From: Sulfurimonas sp.
Lineage (GTDB): Bacteria; Campylobacterota; Campylobacteria; Campylobacterales; Sulfurimonadaceae
Assembly: GCA_028687935.1 (NCBI GenBank)
Contig: JAQTZE010000002.1
Location: 1 to 64,000 of the forward strand
Direction: 5' to 3'
Length of the DNA stretch: 64,000 bases
The number at the start of each line of letters is the position of its first letter. Within the stretch, counting starts at the first letter, position 1. Below the pieces are notes generated by a model. It had not been told where the DNA came from, did not search any database, and worked only from the letters and a program-made list of their open reading frames with translations. Below, in pieces: positions 53,014-64,000 of the stretch. The position numbers and the translations under genes were made by a program.

Positions 53014-53805
53014 ATGTACACTAAAAGAGATGCCCTGGGGGTAAGACGAGTTGTAGTTAAAGTTGGCAGTGCTGTTTTAACACAAGACGGAGCTATTGCT
53101 CTTACTCGTATGCAGGCGCTCGTTGCGTTTTTGCATGAGCTTCAAAAAGAAAATGAGGTCATTTTAGTCTCTTCTGGTGCAGTTGCAGCAGGATTTACCG
53201 AACTCAAACTTGATCGTTCGATATTAAAAAATAAACAAGCTTTGGCTGCTATTGGTCAGCCTGTTTTAATGAAAATGTATGCGAAAAAGTTTTCACAATA
53301 CAATATAACCACTGCACAAGTTTTGGTAACTGCGGCAAACTTTCAAAAAGCGGATGATATTTTACGTATCAAAAATACTGTCAATACGCTTTTAGAAAAT
53401 GGTGTCATACCAATCGTCAATGAAAATGACGCAACAGCTACGGAAGAGTTGGTTGTTGGTGATAATGATCAACTCTCAGCCTATATGACGAAACATACAG
53501 ATTCTGATATCTTGGTGATATTATCTGATATCGATGCGTTTTATGACTCAGATCCACGTGCAAATGTAGATGCTAAAGTACGTAAAATTGTCAATAATAT
53601 CACAGAAAAAGAGCTCTCAAAAGAGGTCAATCCGAACAATGCTTTTGCAACGGGTGGCATTGTTACAAAGCTTAAAGCTGCAAACTACCTGCTAAACGCA
53701 GAGTTGAATATGTTTTTGGCAAGTGGATTTGACCTCAGTGATGCAAAAAGTTTTATGATTGAAAATGATCACGTTGGTGGAACTCTCTTTACAAAAGGTC
53801 AATAA
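53014..53805 (+). CDS. proB: Glutamate 5-kinase, short form without PUA domain
   Basis: 263 residues, first enzyme of proline biosynthesis. The amino-acid-kinase fold has RRVVVKVGSAVLTQDGA, VILVSSGAVAAGFTELKL, VPIVNENDATATEELVVGDN-type phosphate region, and NAFATGGIVTKLKAANYLLN. The protein stops at the end of the kinase domain; the C-terminal PUA domain of E. coli ProB (367 residues) is absent, as in many Campylobacterota. Coupled to fmt by a one-base overlap. Confidence 0.94.
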   Translation: MYTKRDALGVRRVVVKVGSAVLTQDGAIALTRMQALVAFLHELQKENEVILVSSGAVAAGFTELKLDRSILKNKQALAAIGQPVLMKMYAKKFSQYNITTAQVLVTAANFQKADDILRIKNTVNTLLENGVIPIVNENDATATEELVVGDNDQLSAYMTKHTDSDILVILSDIDAFYDSDPRANVDAKVRKIVNNITEKELSKEVNPNNAFATGGIVTKLKAANYLLNAELNMFLASGFDLSDAKSFMIENDHVGGTLFTKGQ

Positions 53806-54713
53806 TGAATGTTATTTTTATGGGTACACCAGAATATGCAAAAGCTATTTTAGAACGTTTACTACAAACAAATAATATCAATGTTGTAGCAGTTTACACG
53901 CAACCCGATAAACCAGTTGGTAGAAAAAAGATTATGACTGCACCTGAAGTTAAAATATTGGCTTTAGCAAACGCAATAGATGTCTATCAGCCGTCGCGTT
54001 TACGAGATGAAGCAACAGTGGCAGAACTTTTAACAATAGAGTGTGATTATATTGTTGTCGCAGCCTATGGGCAGATACTTCCAAAAGCAATCTTAGATCA
54101 TGCTCCATGTATCAATCTACATGCTTCTATCTTACCTCAATATAGAGGTGCGAGTCCTATCCAGCAAACGCTGCTTCATGGCGATAGCATCACAGGTGTG
54201 ACGGCTATGCGTATGGATGAGGGCTTAGATACAGGCGCAATATTAAAAATCTCTTCTATAAATGTTCCAACTGATATGATGGTTGAGACTCTTTTTGAGC
54301 GTTTGACAGAGTGTGCAGCAGATTTGACTGTGGATGTTTTGGAAAATTTTAGTAGTTACTCTCCAAAAATGCAAGATGAAAGAGAAGCTACCCATTGTGC
54401 AAAGATTACAAAACAAGATGGACTCGTTGCGTTTGATGATGCCCAGACGCTTTATAATAAATATCGTGCCTATACACCATGGCCAGGGATTTTTCTCTCA
54501 AGTGGACTGAAGCTCAAATCTATTGCTTTAGTAGAATGCACAAGTCAAAACGCAGCGGGTATAATACTCAAGATAGAGAGTGATGGCATAATTGTGGGAT
54601 GTGAACATGGAAGTATCAAAATATTTTCAGTGCAACCGGAATCAAAAAAAGAGATGGATATACTCTCTTATATAAATGGAAAAAGATTACAAAATGAAGA
54701 TATTTTATCTTGA
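53805..54713 (+). CDS. fmt: Methionyl-tRNA formyltransferase
   Basis: 302 residues. MNVIFMGTPEYAKAILERLL, the folate-binding loop YTQPDKPVGRKKIMTAPEV and the catalytic INLHASILPQYRGASPIQQT (with Asn and His) identify Fmt, followed by the tRNA-binding C-terminal barrel (AYTPWPGIFLSSGLKLKSIA). It formylates initiator Met-tRNA. Its 3' end overlaps birA by 20 bp. Confidence 0.96.
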   Translation: MNVIFMGTPEYAKAILERLLQTNNINVVAVYTQPDKPVGRKKIMTAPEVKILALANAIDVYQPSRLRDEATVAELLTIECDYIVVAAYGQILPKAILDHAPCINLHASILPQYRGASPIQQTLLHGDSITGVTAMRMDEGLDTGAILKISSINVPTDMMVETLFERLTECAADLTVDVLENFSSYSPKMQDEREATHCAKITKQDGLVAFDDAQTLYNKYRAYTPWPGIFLSSGLKLKSIALVECTSQNAAGIILKIESDGIIVGCEHGSIKIFSVQPESKKEMDILSYINGKRLQNEDILS

Positions 54714-55329
54714 GAGTGTAGACTCAACACAGATATATCTTAAAAAACTGCTCCATGATAAAACTCTTCAGCCCCCTTTGGCAGTATGTGCAAAGATACA
54801 AACGCAAGGTGTAGGAAGCAGAGATAATACGTGGATAGGATTGGAAGGGAATCTTTTTGTCTCTTTTGCACTTTCTTTGAAAGATTTGCCTGAAGATTTA
54901 AAATTGGAGTCATCTTCTCTTTATTTTTCTCAAATTCTCAAAGAAACACTTGAAAATCTTGGCTCAAAAGTTTGGCTCAAATGGCCAAATGATTTTTATC
55001 TAGGTGAAAATAAGATAGGCGGGATGATAACAAATATCTCCAGAAGTAGCCTTATATGTGGAATAGGGTTGAATTTAGTTGCATCTCCAGAGAATTTTTC
55101 TAAGATAGATATAGAGCTAGATATAAGAAATTTATTAAAACTCTATTTTGAAAATATCGAAAAAAAGAGTTCATGGAAGCAAGTTTTTAGTAAATATCAG
55201 TTAGAATTTTATAAGAATCAAAACTTTTTTACCCACAACAATAATTTAAAAATTTCTTTAGGCAATGCCATACTTCAGTGCGATGGCTCGATAATCAGTA
55301 ACGGCGAGAGGATATATAGTTTAAGATGA
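54694..55329 (+). CDS. birA: Biotin-[acetyl-CoA-carboxylase] ligase, monofunctional
   Basis: 211 residues from ATG 54694 (MKIFYLESVDSTQIYLKKLL); a start 18 bp earlier is in frame but adds no family sequence. The active-site region has QTQGVGSRDNTWIGLEGNLF (variant of the GRGRxGRxW biotinyl-AMP loop) and KVWLKWPNDFYLGENKIGGM. No N-terminal DNA-binding domain is present, so it is a ligase only and not a repressor. It overlaps parA by 4 bp. Confidence 0.92.
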   Translation: MKIFYLESVDSTQIYLKKLLHDKTLQPPLAVCAKIQTQGVGSRDNTWIGLEGNLFVSFALSLKDLPEDLKLESSSLYFSQILKETLENLGSKVWLKWPNDFYLGENKIGGMITNISRSSLICGIGLNLVASPENFSKIDIELDIRNLLKLYFENIEKKSSWKQVFSKYQLEFYKNQNFFTHNNNLKISLGNAILQCDGSIISNGERIYSLR

Positions 55330-56108
55330 GTGAAGTAATTGTAATAGCAAATCAAAAGGGTGGCGTTGGCAAGACGACTACCGCTGTAAATCTGGCCGCT
55401 TCTTTGGCTGTAGCAGAAAAAAAAGTGCTCCTTATCGACTCAGATCCACAGGCAAATGCTACAACTTCGCTTGGTTTTCATAGAAATGATTACGAGTTTA
55501 ATATCTATCACGTACTTATCGGAACAAAAAAATTAAAAGATATCATTTTAAAATCAGATCTTCCAACACTTCATTTAGCTCCATCAAACATTGGTTTGGT
55601 TGGAATTGAAAAAGAGTATTATGATGCAGACAATGCAAAGGGCAGGGAGTTGATCCTTAAAAATGCTATTGCAAATGTAAGAAAAGATTATGATTATATT
55701 ATTATTGATTCGCCACCAGCACTTGGACCGATGACAATCAATGCACTCTCAGCTTCAAACTCTGTGATTATTCCTATTCAGTGTGAATTTTTTGCACTTG
55801 AAGGTTTGGCTCAACTTCTCAATACAGTGAAGCTTGTTCGCAAATCGATCAATCCAAAATTGACTATTCTTGGTTTTTTACCGACGATGTATAGTTCTCA
55901 AAACAACCTTTCAAAGCAAGTCTATGCTGACTTAAAACAGCACTTTAAGGCAAAACTTTTTAAAGATGAAGATGAACAGTATATAGTTGTGCCGAGAAAT
56001 GTAAAGCTAGCTGAGTCACCATCATTTGGTAAACCGGCTATTTTATATGATGTAAAATCTATAGGCTCTATTGCTTATCAAAATCTTGCACAGGCTATTA
56101 TGAAATGA
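55326..56108 (+). CDS. parA: Chromosome-partitioning ATPase ParA/Soj
   Basis: 260 residues. The deviant Walker A is ANQKGGVGKTTTAVNLAASL, followed by LIDSDPQANATTSLGFHRND and the later DYIIIDSPPALGPMTINALS. The short N-terminus (no DNA-binding extension) is that of chromosomal Soj/ParA. It segregates the origin with ParB/parS. It overlaps parB by 4 bp. Confidence 0.96.
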   Translation: MSEVIVIANQKGGVGKTTTAVNLAASLAVAEKKVLLIDSDPQANATTSLGFHRNDYEFNIYHVLIGTKKLKDIILKSDLPTLHLAPSNIGLVGIEKEYYDADNAKGRELILKNAIANVRKDYDYIIIDSPPALGPMTINALSASNSVIIPIQCEFFALEGLAQLLNTVKLVRKSINPKLTILGFLPTMYSSQNNLSKQVYADLKQHFKAKLFKDEDEQYIVVPRNVKLAESPSFGKPAILYDVKSIGSIAYQNLAQAIMK

Positions 56109-56950
56109 AAACGCAGGCATTAGGCAGAGGGCTCGACGCTCTCTTTGGCGAAATAGATGAAGCATATGAAAATGAAGGCACAAAAAGACAGGACGCAGTA
56201 CTAGAACTTTCGCTCAAAGATATTCGTCCAAATCCATTTCAGCCTCGTAAATCATTTGATGAAGAATCACTTCAAGAATTAGCAGACTCTATCAAAAAAG
56301 ATGGTCTGATCCAGCCTATAGTTGTGACAGAAGATCTTGATGGATATATTCTCATTGCAGGAGAGAGAAGACTTCGTGCTTCTAAACTTGCAAAACTCAA
56401 AACCATCAAAGCAATCTTGCTTAATTCTGATGAACAAAAGATGCGTCAGTATGCACTGATAGAGAATATCCAAAGAGAAGAGCTAAATGCAGTTGAACTT
56501 GCAGAAGCCTATGGTGAACTTCTTAAACTTCATGAGCTGACACATGACGAACTCTCTTCTATGATACATAAAAGCAGAACGCATATTACAAATACTTTAA
56601 GGCTTTTGCAACTTTCACTCAAAACGCAAAGAGCTTTGATAGAAAAAAAGATAACAGCAGGACATGCAAAAGTTTTGATTGGTCTTGATGAAAAAGAGCA
56701 ACAGCTTGTAGTGAACTCCATTGTTGGACAAAAGTTAAGTGTTCGTGATGTTGAATCAATGATCAAGAATATGAAAGATGATATCACTCCAAAATCTAAA
56801 GCAGTATCACCAATCAGCTATGACTTCTCAGAACTGAAGCAAAAAATCAATTTCTTAGGTTTTGACTGTAAATCTTCCAAAAATCAATTGATACTTGAGT
56901 TTAAAAATGAACAAGAGATAGAAAAATTTCTAACCTACCTCATTAAATAA
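56105..56950 (+). CDS. parB: Chromosome-partitioning protein ParB/Spo0J
   Basis: 281 residues. N-terminal TQALGRGLDALFGEIDEAYE; ParB/sulfiredoxin-like CTPase domain with DIRPNPFQPRKSFDEESLQE, ILIAGERRLRASKLAKLKTI and ALIENIQREELNAVELAEAY; helix-turn-helix about 160-190 (TLRLLQLSLKTQRALIEKKI); C-terminal dimerisation part. It binds parS near the replication origin. I found no canonical parS copy in the window. Confidence 0.95.
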   Translation: MKTQALGRGLDALFGEIDEAYENEGTKRQDAVLELSLKDIRPNPFQPRKSFDEESLQELADSIKKDGLIQPIVVTEDLDGYILIAGERRLRASKLAKLKTIKAILLNSDEQKMRQYALIENIQREELNAVELAEAYGELLKLHELTHDELSSMIHKSRTHITNTLRLLQLSLKTQRALIEKKITAGHAKVLIGLDEKEQQLVVNSIVGQKLSVRDVESMIKNMKDDITPKSKAVSPISYDFSELKQKINFLGFDCKSSKNQLILEFKNEQEIEKFLTYLIK

Positions 56951-56986
56951 TTTAAAAGTGTCACATTTCACTGCATATATTATAAA

Positions 56987-57015
56987 AGTTATAAAATATT
57001 TTAAATTTTATAACT
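56987..57015. promoter_or_regulatory. Perfect 11-bp inverted repeat between parB and atp operon
   Basis: AGTTATAAAAT (56987-56997) and ATTTTATAACT (57005-57015) are exact inverted repeats with a 7-bp AT spacer. They lie 37 bp after parB and 31 bp before the TATAAT of the ATP synthase promoter. They could terminate parAB or bind a regulator upstream of the atp promoter. Confidence 0.6.
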
Positions 57016-57045
57016 ACTTTAACTATCCTTTCAATTTTGTAATAG

Positions 57046-57051
57046 TATAAT
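57046..57051 (+). promoter_or_regulatory. Probable -10 of the ATP synthase operon
   Basis: TATAAT, 22 bp before the first ATG (57074), with an AT-rich upstream and a strong AGGAGG ribosome site at 57064-57069. Confidence 0.6.
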
Positions 57052-57073
57052 TTCGCAACTTTTAGGAGGTGCT

Positions 57074-57496
57074 ATGTTAGATATAAACCCAATACTGCTT
57101 TTGGCAACATTCGTTGTATTTCTTTCTCTTATAGCCGTTCTTAACAGTTGGCTTTATAATCCATTGTTCGCTTATATGAATAAACGCGATGAGGACATCA
57201 AAAAAGACCTGCAACAAGTGGGTTCTAATGATGATGAAATCAATGAGTTGACTCGCAAAGCGCAAACAATTGTTATGGATGCCAAATTGGAAGCTGCGGC
57301 CCTAAGAGAAAAAGTTATTGCGGATGCTAAAGAATTGGCAGAAAGTAAGTTAGAGACAAAACGTGCAGAATTGGCTAAGGAATATTTAGAGTTTGAGCAA
57401 TCTCTTGCAAAATCTAAAGATGAATTGACACAAGACCTAATGTCTCAAGTTCCATTGTTTAAAGAAGCTGTAAAAGCTAAATTTAGTCAAATATGA
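57074..57496 (+). CDS. atpF': ATP synthase Fo subunit b'
   Basis: 140 residues. One N-terminal membrane helix (INPILLLATFVVFLSLIAVL) is followed by PLFAYMNKRDEDIKKDLQQV and a long charged helix. It pairs with the second b-type subunit to form a heterodimeric stator stalk, the b/b' arrangement of Campylobacterota. It opens the operon atpF'-F-H-A-G-D-C. atpB and atpE are not in the window. Confidence 0.93.
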   Translation: MLDINPILLLATFVVFLSLIAVLNSWLYNPLFAYMNKRDEDIKKDLQQVGSNDDEINELTRKAQTIVMDAKLEAAALREKVIADAKELAESKLETKRAELAKEYLEFEQSLAKSKDELTQDLMSQVPLFKEAVKAKFSQI

Positions 57497-57508
57497 AAGG
57501 ATGTTTTT

Positions 57509-58021
57509 GTGAGTAGAATTTTAGTATTAATGCTAATGATATCAACTTTTGCATTTGCATCTGATGCAGAACACGCTGGTTCGGACATAGTTCAGAGAAC
57601 AGTTAACTTCGCATTATTCGCTGGCTTAATTTGGTATTTGGTGGCTGAGCCTGTAAAAAATTATTTTACATCAAGAAGTCAAGCAATCGCTGATGAATTG
57701 AAAAAGGTACAAGAGAAGTTAAATGAGTCAATAGCACTTAAAAAAGAAGCTTTGGCAAAGATAACTGAAGCACAAAAGTTTGCAGAAGAACTTGCTGTAA
57801 CTTCAAAGAGAGAAAGCAAAATCATCAGTGATAATATGCTTTTACAATCTGAAGCTGATTTGGAAACATTATCAAAACAGTATCTTTCAAATGTAGATTT
57901 TGAGCAAAGAAAAATGGTTCGTAAAGTTGTTGAAGACGTACTTAACGAAGTCTTGAGCCAAAGTAGTGATAGCTTTGATAAAGAAGCTATGGCAAATGTT
58001 ATCCTAAAGAAGGTGGCATAA
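57509..58021 (+). CDS. atpF: ATP synthase Fo subunit b
   Basis: 170 residues. GTG start at 57509, 8 bp after GAAAGGA. A signal-like first hydrophobic stretch (LVLMLMISTFAFASDAEHAG) precedes the membrane helix (RTVNFALFAGLIWYLVAEPV) and a long stator coiled coil. The extra N-terminal hydrophobic part is characteristic of Campylobacterota AtpF. Its stop is immediately followed by the atpH start. Confidence 0.94.
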   Translation: MSRILVLMLMISTFAFASDAEHAGSDIVQRTVNFALFAGLIWYLVAEPVKNYFTSRSQAIADELKKVQEKLNESIALKKEALAKITEAQKFAEELAVTSKRESKIISDNMLLQSEADLETLSKQYLSNVDFEQRKMVRKVVEDVLNEVLSQSSDSFDKEAMANVILKKVA

Positions 58022-58555
58022 ATGGAAGAGTTAATTGCAAAAAGATATATAAAAGCTCTTACAAGTGGTTCTGATGTAGCATCGATAGAAAATATGTCTA
58101 CAATTTTTACTGCATTGGCTGAATCATTTAAAAATGAAAAATTTGTAAGTATTGTTAGCAATCCAAATGTAAACAGTAAAGACAAATTATCAATTTTATT
58201 GGATGCAGTTAAATCTGCTAACTCTAATAGTATAAATAATTTTATTAAACTTTTAGTTGAAAACAAACGTATTGAAATTATCCCTGCTTTAGCTGCAGAG
58301 TTAAAGAAAAGTTTGTCAAACGCAACAAAGACTTATAGTGGACTTGTTTATAGTGATAGTGATATTGACTCAAGCGTAATTGAGCAATTAAGTAGTGGTT
58401 TAAGCAAAAAATTTGACTCAACTATTTCTTTAACATTCATTAAAAATGATTTTAATGGTATTAAAGTAAATGTAGATAGCCTTGGCGTAGAAATAAATTT
58501 CTCTAAATCAAGAATCAATAGTCAAATGATAGAACACATAGTAAAAGCAATTTAA
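58022..58555 (+). CDS. atpH: ATP synthase F1 subunit delta
   Basis: 177 residues. It begins MEELIAKRYIKALTSGSDVA, typical of OSCP/delta, and ends with the conserved pattern VNVDSLGVEINFSKSRINSQ. It links the F1 head to the b/b' stalk. It sits between atpF and atpA. Confidence 0.95.
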   Translation: MEELIAKRYIKALTSGSDVASIENMSTIFTALAESFKNEKFVSIVSNPNVNSKDKLSILLDAVKSANSNSINNFIKLLVENKRIEIIPALAAELKKSLSNATKTYSGLVYSDSDIDSSVIEQLSSGLSKKFDSTISLTFIKNDFNGIKVNVDSLGVEINFSKSRINSQMIEHIVKAI

Positions 58556-58579
58556 CTTTCAACGAGAGGAGAACAAATA

Positions 58580-60097
58580 GTGGTAGCAAAAATTCAAGCT
58601 GATGAAATCAGCTCAATAATTAAAGAGCGTATCGATAACTTTGAATTAAGTGTAGATATTAACGAAATAGGAAAAATTGTTTCTTATGCAGACGGCGTTG
58701 CAAAAGTTTACGGACTTAACAATGTTATGGCTGGAGAAATGGTTGAATTTGAAGACGGAACAAGAGGTTTAGTTATGAACCTTGAAGAGAGCAACGTAGG
58801 TGTTGTTATCCTCGGTTCAGGTGTTTCACTCAAAGAGGGTATGTCTGTAAAAAGACTTGGTCGTCTTCTCCGTGTACCAGTTGGTGATGCACTTTTAGGC
58901 CGTGTTGTAAACGCAATGGGTGAGCCAATTGACGGAAAAGGTCCAATTGAAACAACTGAAACTCGTTTCGTTGAAGAAAAAGCACCTGGTATTATGGAAA
59001 GAAAATCTGTTCATGAGCCATTAGCAACTGGTATTAAAGCTATTGATGCACTTGTTCCAATTGGCCGTGGTCAAAGAGAACTTATCATAGGTGATAGACA
59101 AACTGGTAAAACTACAGTCGCTCTTGACACAATTATCAATCAAAAAGGTAATGGTGTTGTTTGTGTGTACGTAGCTATCGGTCAAAAAGAGTCAACAGTT
59201 GCTCAAATCGTTCGTCGTCTTGAAGATCATGGTGCACTTGAATACACTATCATTGTTTCAGCAACGGGTGCAGAAGCTGCAGCTCTTCAGTTCTTAGCTC
59301 CATATACTGGTGTTACTATGGCTGAATACTTCCGTGACAACGCAAGACACGGTCTTATTGTTTATGATGATTTGTCAAAACATGCAGTTGCATACCGTGA
59401 AATGTCACTTATTCTTCGTCGCCCTCCAGGTCGTGAAGCATATCCAGGAGATGTTTTCTATGTTCACTCTCGTTTACTTGAGAGAGCTGCTAAGTTAAGT
59501 GATGAAAATGGTGCTGGTTCTTTAACTGCACTACCGATTATTGAAACGCAAGCAGGTGACGTTGCGGCATATATTCCAACAAACGTTATTTCTATAACAG
59601 ATGGTCAAATATTCTTAGAAACAGATCTATTCAACTCGGGTGTACGTCCAGCGATAAACGTTGGTCTTTCTGTATCACGCGTTGGTGGTGCAGCTCAGAT
59701 TAAAGCTACAAAACAAGTGGCAGGTACTTTAAGACTTGACCTTGCTCAGTATCGTGAACTTCAGGCATTTGCTCAGTTTGCATCTGACCTTGATGAAGTT
59801 TCTCGTAAGCAACTTGAGCGTGGACAAAGAATGGTAGAAGTTCTTAAACAAGGACCTTTCTCTCCACTTTCAGCTGAGAAACAAGTTATGATTATTTTTG
59901 CTGGTAACGAAGGTTTCTTGGATGATATGAGTCCATCAAACGTTGTTCGTTTTGAAGCTGAGATGTATCCATTTATTGAAGCTTCTTACCCTCAAATATT
60001 TGATAACATCAGTAGCTCTTCTAAAGTAGATGATGACACGAAAGCACTTATGATTAAAGCACTTGAAGAGTTCAAAGCTACTTTTGTAGCAGCATAA
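58580..60097 (+). CDS. atpA: ATP synthase F1 subunit alpha
   Basis: 505 residues. Start GTG at 58580 after GAGAGGAG. The regulatory nucleotide site has P loop [20 protein letters not shown], followed by [20 protein letters not shown] and the signature [20 protein letters not shown] with the catalytic Arg of the alpha subunit in VSRVGG. It forms the alpha3-beta3 hexamer. Confidence 0.98.
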   Translation: MVAKIQADEISSIIKERIDNFELSVDINEIGKIVSYADGVAKVYGLNNVMAGEMVEFEDGTRGLVMNLEESNVGVVILGSGVSLKEGMSVKRLGRLLRVPVGDALLGRVVNAMGEPIDGKGPIETTETRFVEEKAPGIMERKSVHEPLATGIKAIDALVPIGRGQRELIIGDRQTGKTTVALDTIINQKGNGVVCVYVAIGQKESTVAQIVRRLEDHGALEYTIIVSATGAEAAALQFLAPYTGVTMAEYFRDNARHGLIVYDDLSKHAVAYREMSLILRRPPGREAYPGDVFYVHSRLLERAAKLSDENGAGSLTALPIIETQAGDVAAYIPTNVISITDGQIFLETDLFNSGVRPAINVGLSVSRVGGAAQIKATKQVAGTLRLDLAQYRELQAFAQFASDLDEVSRKQLERGQRMVEVLKQGPFSPLSAEKQVMIIFAGNEGFLDDMSPSNVVRFEAEMYPFIEASYPQIFDNISSSSKVDDDTKALMIKALEEFKATFVAA

Positions 60098-60107
60098 GGA
60101 AAACGTT

Positions 60108-62407
<2,300 letters not shown>

Positions 62408-62427
62408 TCTATATTTAAAGGACTGAC

Positions 62428-62820
62428 ATGGATAAGTTTAAACTTGAAATTCTAACTCCTAACGGCAGCATCTTCAATGATGATGTTGTTAGTGTAGTTC
62501 TCCCTGGTGAAGAGGGAGAGTTCGGCGTCCTTGCACATCATGCTTCACTAACAACTTTGTTAGAAGCTGGTGTTGTTGATGTTGAAAGAGAAGATAAATC
62601 AGTCGAATCTATTTTAATAAACTGGGGCGTTGTCCAAGTTGATGAAGAAAAAGTAATTGTTTTAGTTGAGGGTGCTGTTGCAATACGTGGCGAGAGTGAA
62701 GGTGCTATTTCTCAGGCACTTGAAGATGCAAAAGAACTTATTAAAGATATTGCAAACTCTAACCCGGCAATCGCTTCTGCAGCAGCAAAAATCGAATCAG
62801 CTGCGCAAAAACTTTTTTAA
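62428..62820 (+). CDS. atpC: ATP synthase F1 subunit epsilon
   Basis: 130 residues. The N-terminal beta sandwich is FKLEILTPNGSIFNDDVVSV and VLPGEEGEFGVLAHHASLTT. The C-terminal helical hairpin is Ala-rich (NPAIASAAAKIESAAQKLF). It is the last gene of the atp operon, immediately followed by the tolQ/exbB-like gene (3 bp), so transcription probably continues. Confidence 0.96.
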   Translation: MDKFKLEILTPNGSIFNDDVVSVVLPGEEGEFGVLAHHASLTTLLEAGVVDVEREDKSVESILINWGVVQVDEEKVIVLVEGAVAIRGESEGAISQALEDAKELIKDIANSNPAIASAAAKIESAAQKLF

Positions 62821-62823
62821 CCT

Positions 62824-63390
62824 ATGATAAATAATTTAATAGATTTTTACATCAAAAGTCACCCAGTTACATTAGGTGTATTGGCTATCTTGTCAATATA
62901 CTTTATCGTTCTTAACTGGGTGTTTTTTTACCGCTATTTTTACATAAACGCATGGTTGGAAAAAGAAAGCAATTCTTTAGAATCTTTACTTTTAGGTTCC
63001 TCATCTGTGAGCCACAACTCTTTCTTAAATAATTTTATCAAAGCTAGTGCAACTGTTTCAAAACAACTCCTAGATTTAAGTATGCTTGCTGCAACAAAAG
63101 AGGCTACAAAAGGTCTTTCAGTATTGTCTGTTTTTGCTTCTACGACACCATTTATTGGTCTCTTTGGTACTGTTGTTTCTATCTTGGATACATTTACACA
63201 TATTGGTCAGGCAAGTGGAAGTATGTCCATTATTTCTAGTGGTGTTTCAGATGCTCTAGTAGCAACTGCTTCTGGTATATTTGTGGCAATATTTGCCTAT
63301 ACATATCACCAAGTATTAAAAAGAAAATCGTTTGAATTGATAAATATTCTTCAAATGCAATCTGATGCAATTTTAGCTCGTAGAGTTTAA
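62824..63390 (+). CDS. MotA/TolQ/ExbB proton-channel protein
   Basis: 188 residues with three membrane helices: PVTLGVLAILSIYFIVLNWV, a family core STTPFIGLFGTVVSILDTFT (with the signature GLFGTV), and SDALVATASGIFVAIFAYTY. It forms the proton channel with the following gene. Location after atpC and before a TolA-like gene favours a Tol-Pal role (TolQ) over ExbB, but sequence alone does not decide it. Confidence 0.9.
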   Translation: MINNLIDFYIKSHPVTLGVLAILSIYFIVLNWVFFYRYFYINAWLEKESNSLESLLLGSSSVSHNSFLNNFIKASATVSKQLLDLSMLAATKEATKGLSVLSVFASTTPFIGLFGTVVSILDTFTHIGQASGSMSIISSGVSDALVATASGIFVAIFAYTYHQVLKRKSFELINILQMQSDAILARRV

Positions 63391-63395
63391 CCGCT

Positions 63396-63785
63396 ATGTA
63401 TAATTGGGATGATTCTCCAGAATTAAACATTACGCCATTAGTGGACGTAATGTTGGTGTTGTTAGCTATATTAATGGTGATTGCACCGAATATAGTGTAT
63501 GAAGAAAATATAAAATTACCTCAAGGCTCTACATCAAAACAGCTTTCGAAAATTCCTCCAGTTCATATTTCTATTGATAGAGATTTGAATGTTAAAATCA
63601 ATAAAGACACCTATTTGTTAAATGATTTTATGGATAATTTCTCTCTTTATGCAAATGAATTAGATAAAAAAGCCACTGTGCTTATCAGTGCAGATAAATC
63701 TTTGGATTATGGTGTCGTTATGTCTGTATTAGCTGCTGTAAAACAAGCTAGATTTACTGAGGTTTCGTTAGCTACCAATGGCTAG
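63396..63785 (+). CDS. ExbD/TolR-family protein
   Basis: 129 residues. One N-terminal membrane helix with the proton-carrying Asp in ELNITPLVDVMLVLLAILMV, and a periplasmic domain ending in YGVVMSVLAAVKQARFTEVS. Partner of the preceding channel protein. The 3' end overlaps the next gene by 8 bp. Confidence 0.92.
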   Translation: MYNWDDSPELNITPLVDVMLVLLAILMVIAPNIVYEENIKLPQGSTSKQLSKIPPVHISIDRDLNVKINKDTYLLNDFMDNFSLYANELDKKATVLISADKSLDYGVVMSVLAAVKQARFTEVSLATNG

Positions 63786-64000
63786 AGATAATTATTACTT
63801 CTATTTGAGTGGTTTTATATCACTCTCTTTCTTTTCAATAATCCTAGGTACTTTTATCTATATGATGTTTGTTACATCAAAGATAAAAACTTACGGACTT
63901 ACCAAGCAAGATTATATCTCCATATCCGTTGATATGCCTACAGTTGAAACTAAAACAGACACTAAAAGCGTCACTATGCCGCCTCAAGAAGTTAAAACAG
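63778..64000 (+). CDS. TolA/TonB-like protein, 5' fragment (runs off the window)
   Basis: It begins MARDNYYFYLSGFISLSFFS after ATG at 63778, has one membrane helix (about residues 8-32), then a Thr/Lys/Pro-rich periplasmic start (PTVETKTDTKSVTMPP). About 74 residues are visible. Position directly after the proton-channel pair makes it the energy-transducing TolA (or TonB) of the same complex. Confidence 0.75.
   Translation, partial: MARDNYYFYLSGFISLSFFSIILGTFIYMMFVTSKIKTYGLTKQDYISISVDMPTVETKTDTKSVTMPPQEVKT

Noticed and set aside
56105..57073. A parS site near parAB
   Set aside because: No GTTTCACGTGAAAC-like palindrome was found; the 11-bp repeat at 56987 has a different sequence.

Overview
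The window reads as chromosomal DNA of a Campylobacterota (epsilonproteobacterial) bacterium, most like Sulfurimonas or a close relative. The evidence is a Wolinella-type hydABCDE uptake [NiFe] hydrogenase, a MutS7-type mutS with a fused HNH nuclease, split b/b' ATP synthase subunits with tolQ/tolR-like genes directly downstream, short birA and proB forms, and a low GC content. I assign no species. No tRNA, rRNA, CRISPR array or insertion sequence was seen.

Layout. 1-10 kb: the 3' part of a giant repetitive RTX adhesin faces its own type I secretion operon (regulator, HlyD-type adaptor, LapB-type ABC exporter, and a TolC fused to an OmpA-like domain). 10-19.5 kb: mutS7, rubredoxin, a geranylgeranyl-reductase-family flavoprotein, small unknown proteins, dapE, a thioredoxin-fold protein, ridA and a porin. 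19.5-50.9 kb: a long hydrogenase district. It holds hydABCDE, a Spy/CpxP-like protein with its two-component system, hypF, a block of envelope and housekeeping genes, a TonB-dependent metal uptake set (TonB, binding protein, receptor, permease, ATPase), a globin, an antiporter, a nickel/cobalt-type permease, hypBCD, then hypE and hypA.

Between hypD-sixA and hypEA sits a visibly AT-richer accessory insert (about 44.9-49.5 kb). It carries an AAA/DUF4143 ATPase, a Septu-like ATPase plus HNH nuclease pair, and a DUF1016 gene that seems to have lost its nuclease core. 50.9-64 kb is a conserved housekeeping stretch: rplU, rpmA, obgE, proB, fmt, birA, parA, parB, the eight-gene F1Fo ATP synthase operon, then tolQ/exbB, tolR/exbD and the start of a TolA/TonB-like gene.

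How it fits together: HydABC oxidises H2 at the periplasmic face and passes electrons to menaquinone. HydD, HydE and HypA-F build the NiFe centre. The TonB system, the NiCoT-like permease and His-rich HypB could supply nickel. The metal-ligand-rich Spy-like protein and the adjacent two-component system are plausible sensors.

The most unexpected signal is a short oligonucleotide, AAACGCA followed almost always by A or G. It occurs about 120 times on the two strands together (hand count), against roughly 8 expected from base composition. It runs through most gene neighbourhoods but is nearly absent from the accessory insert.
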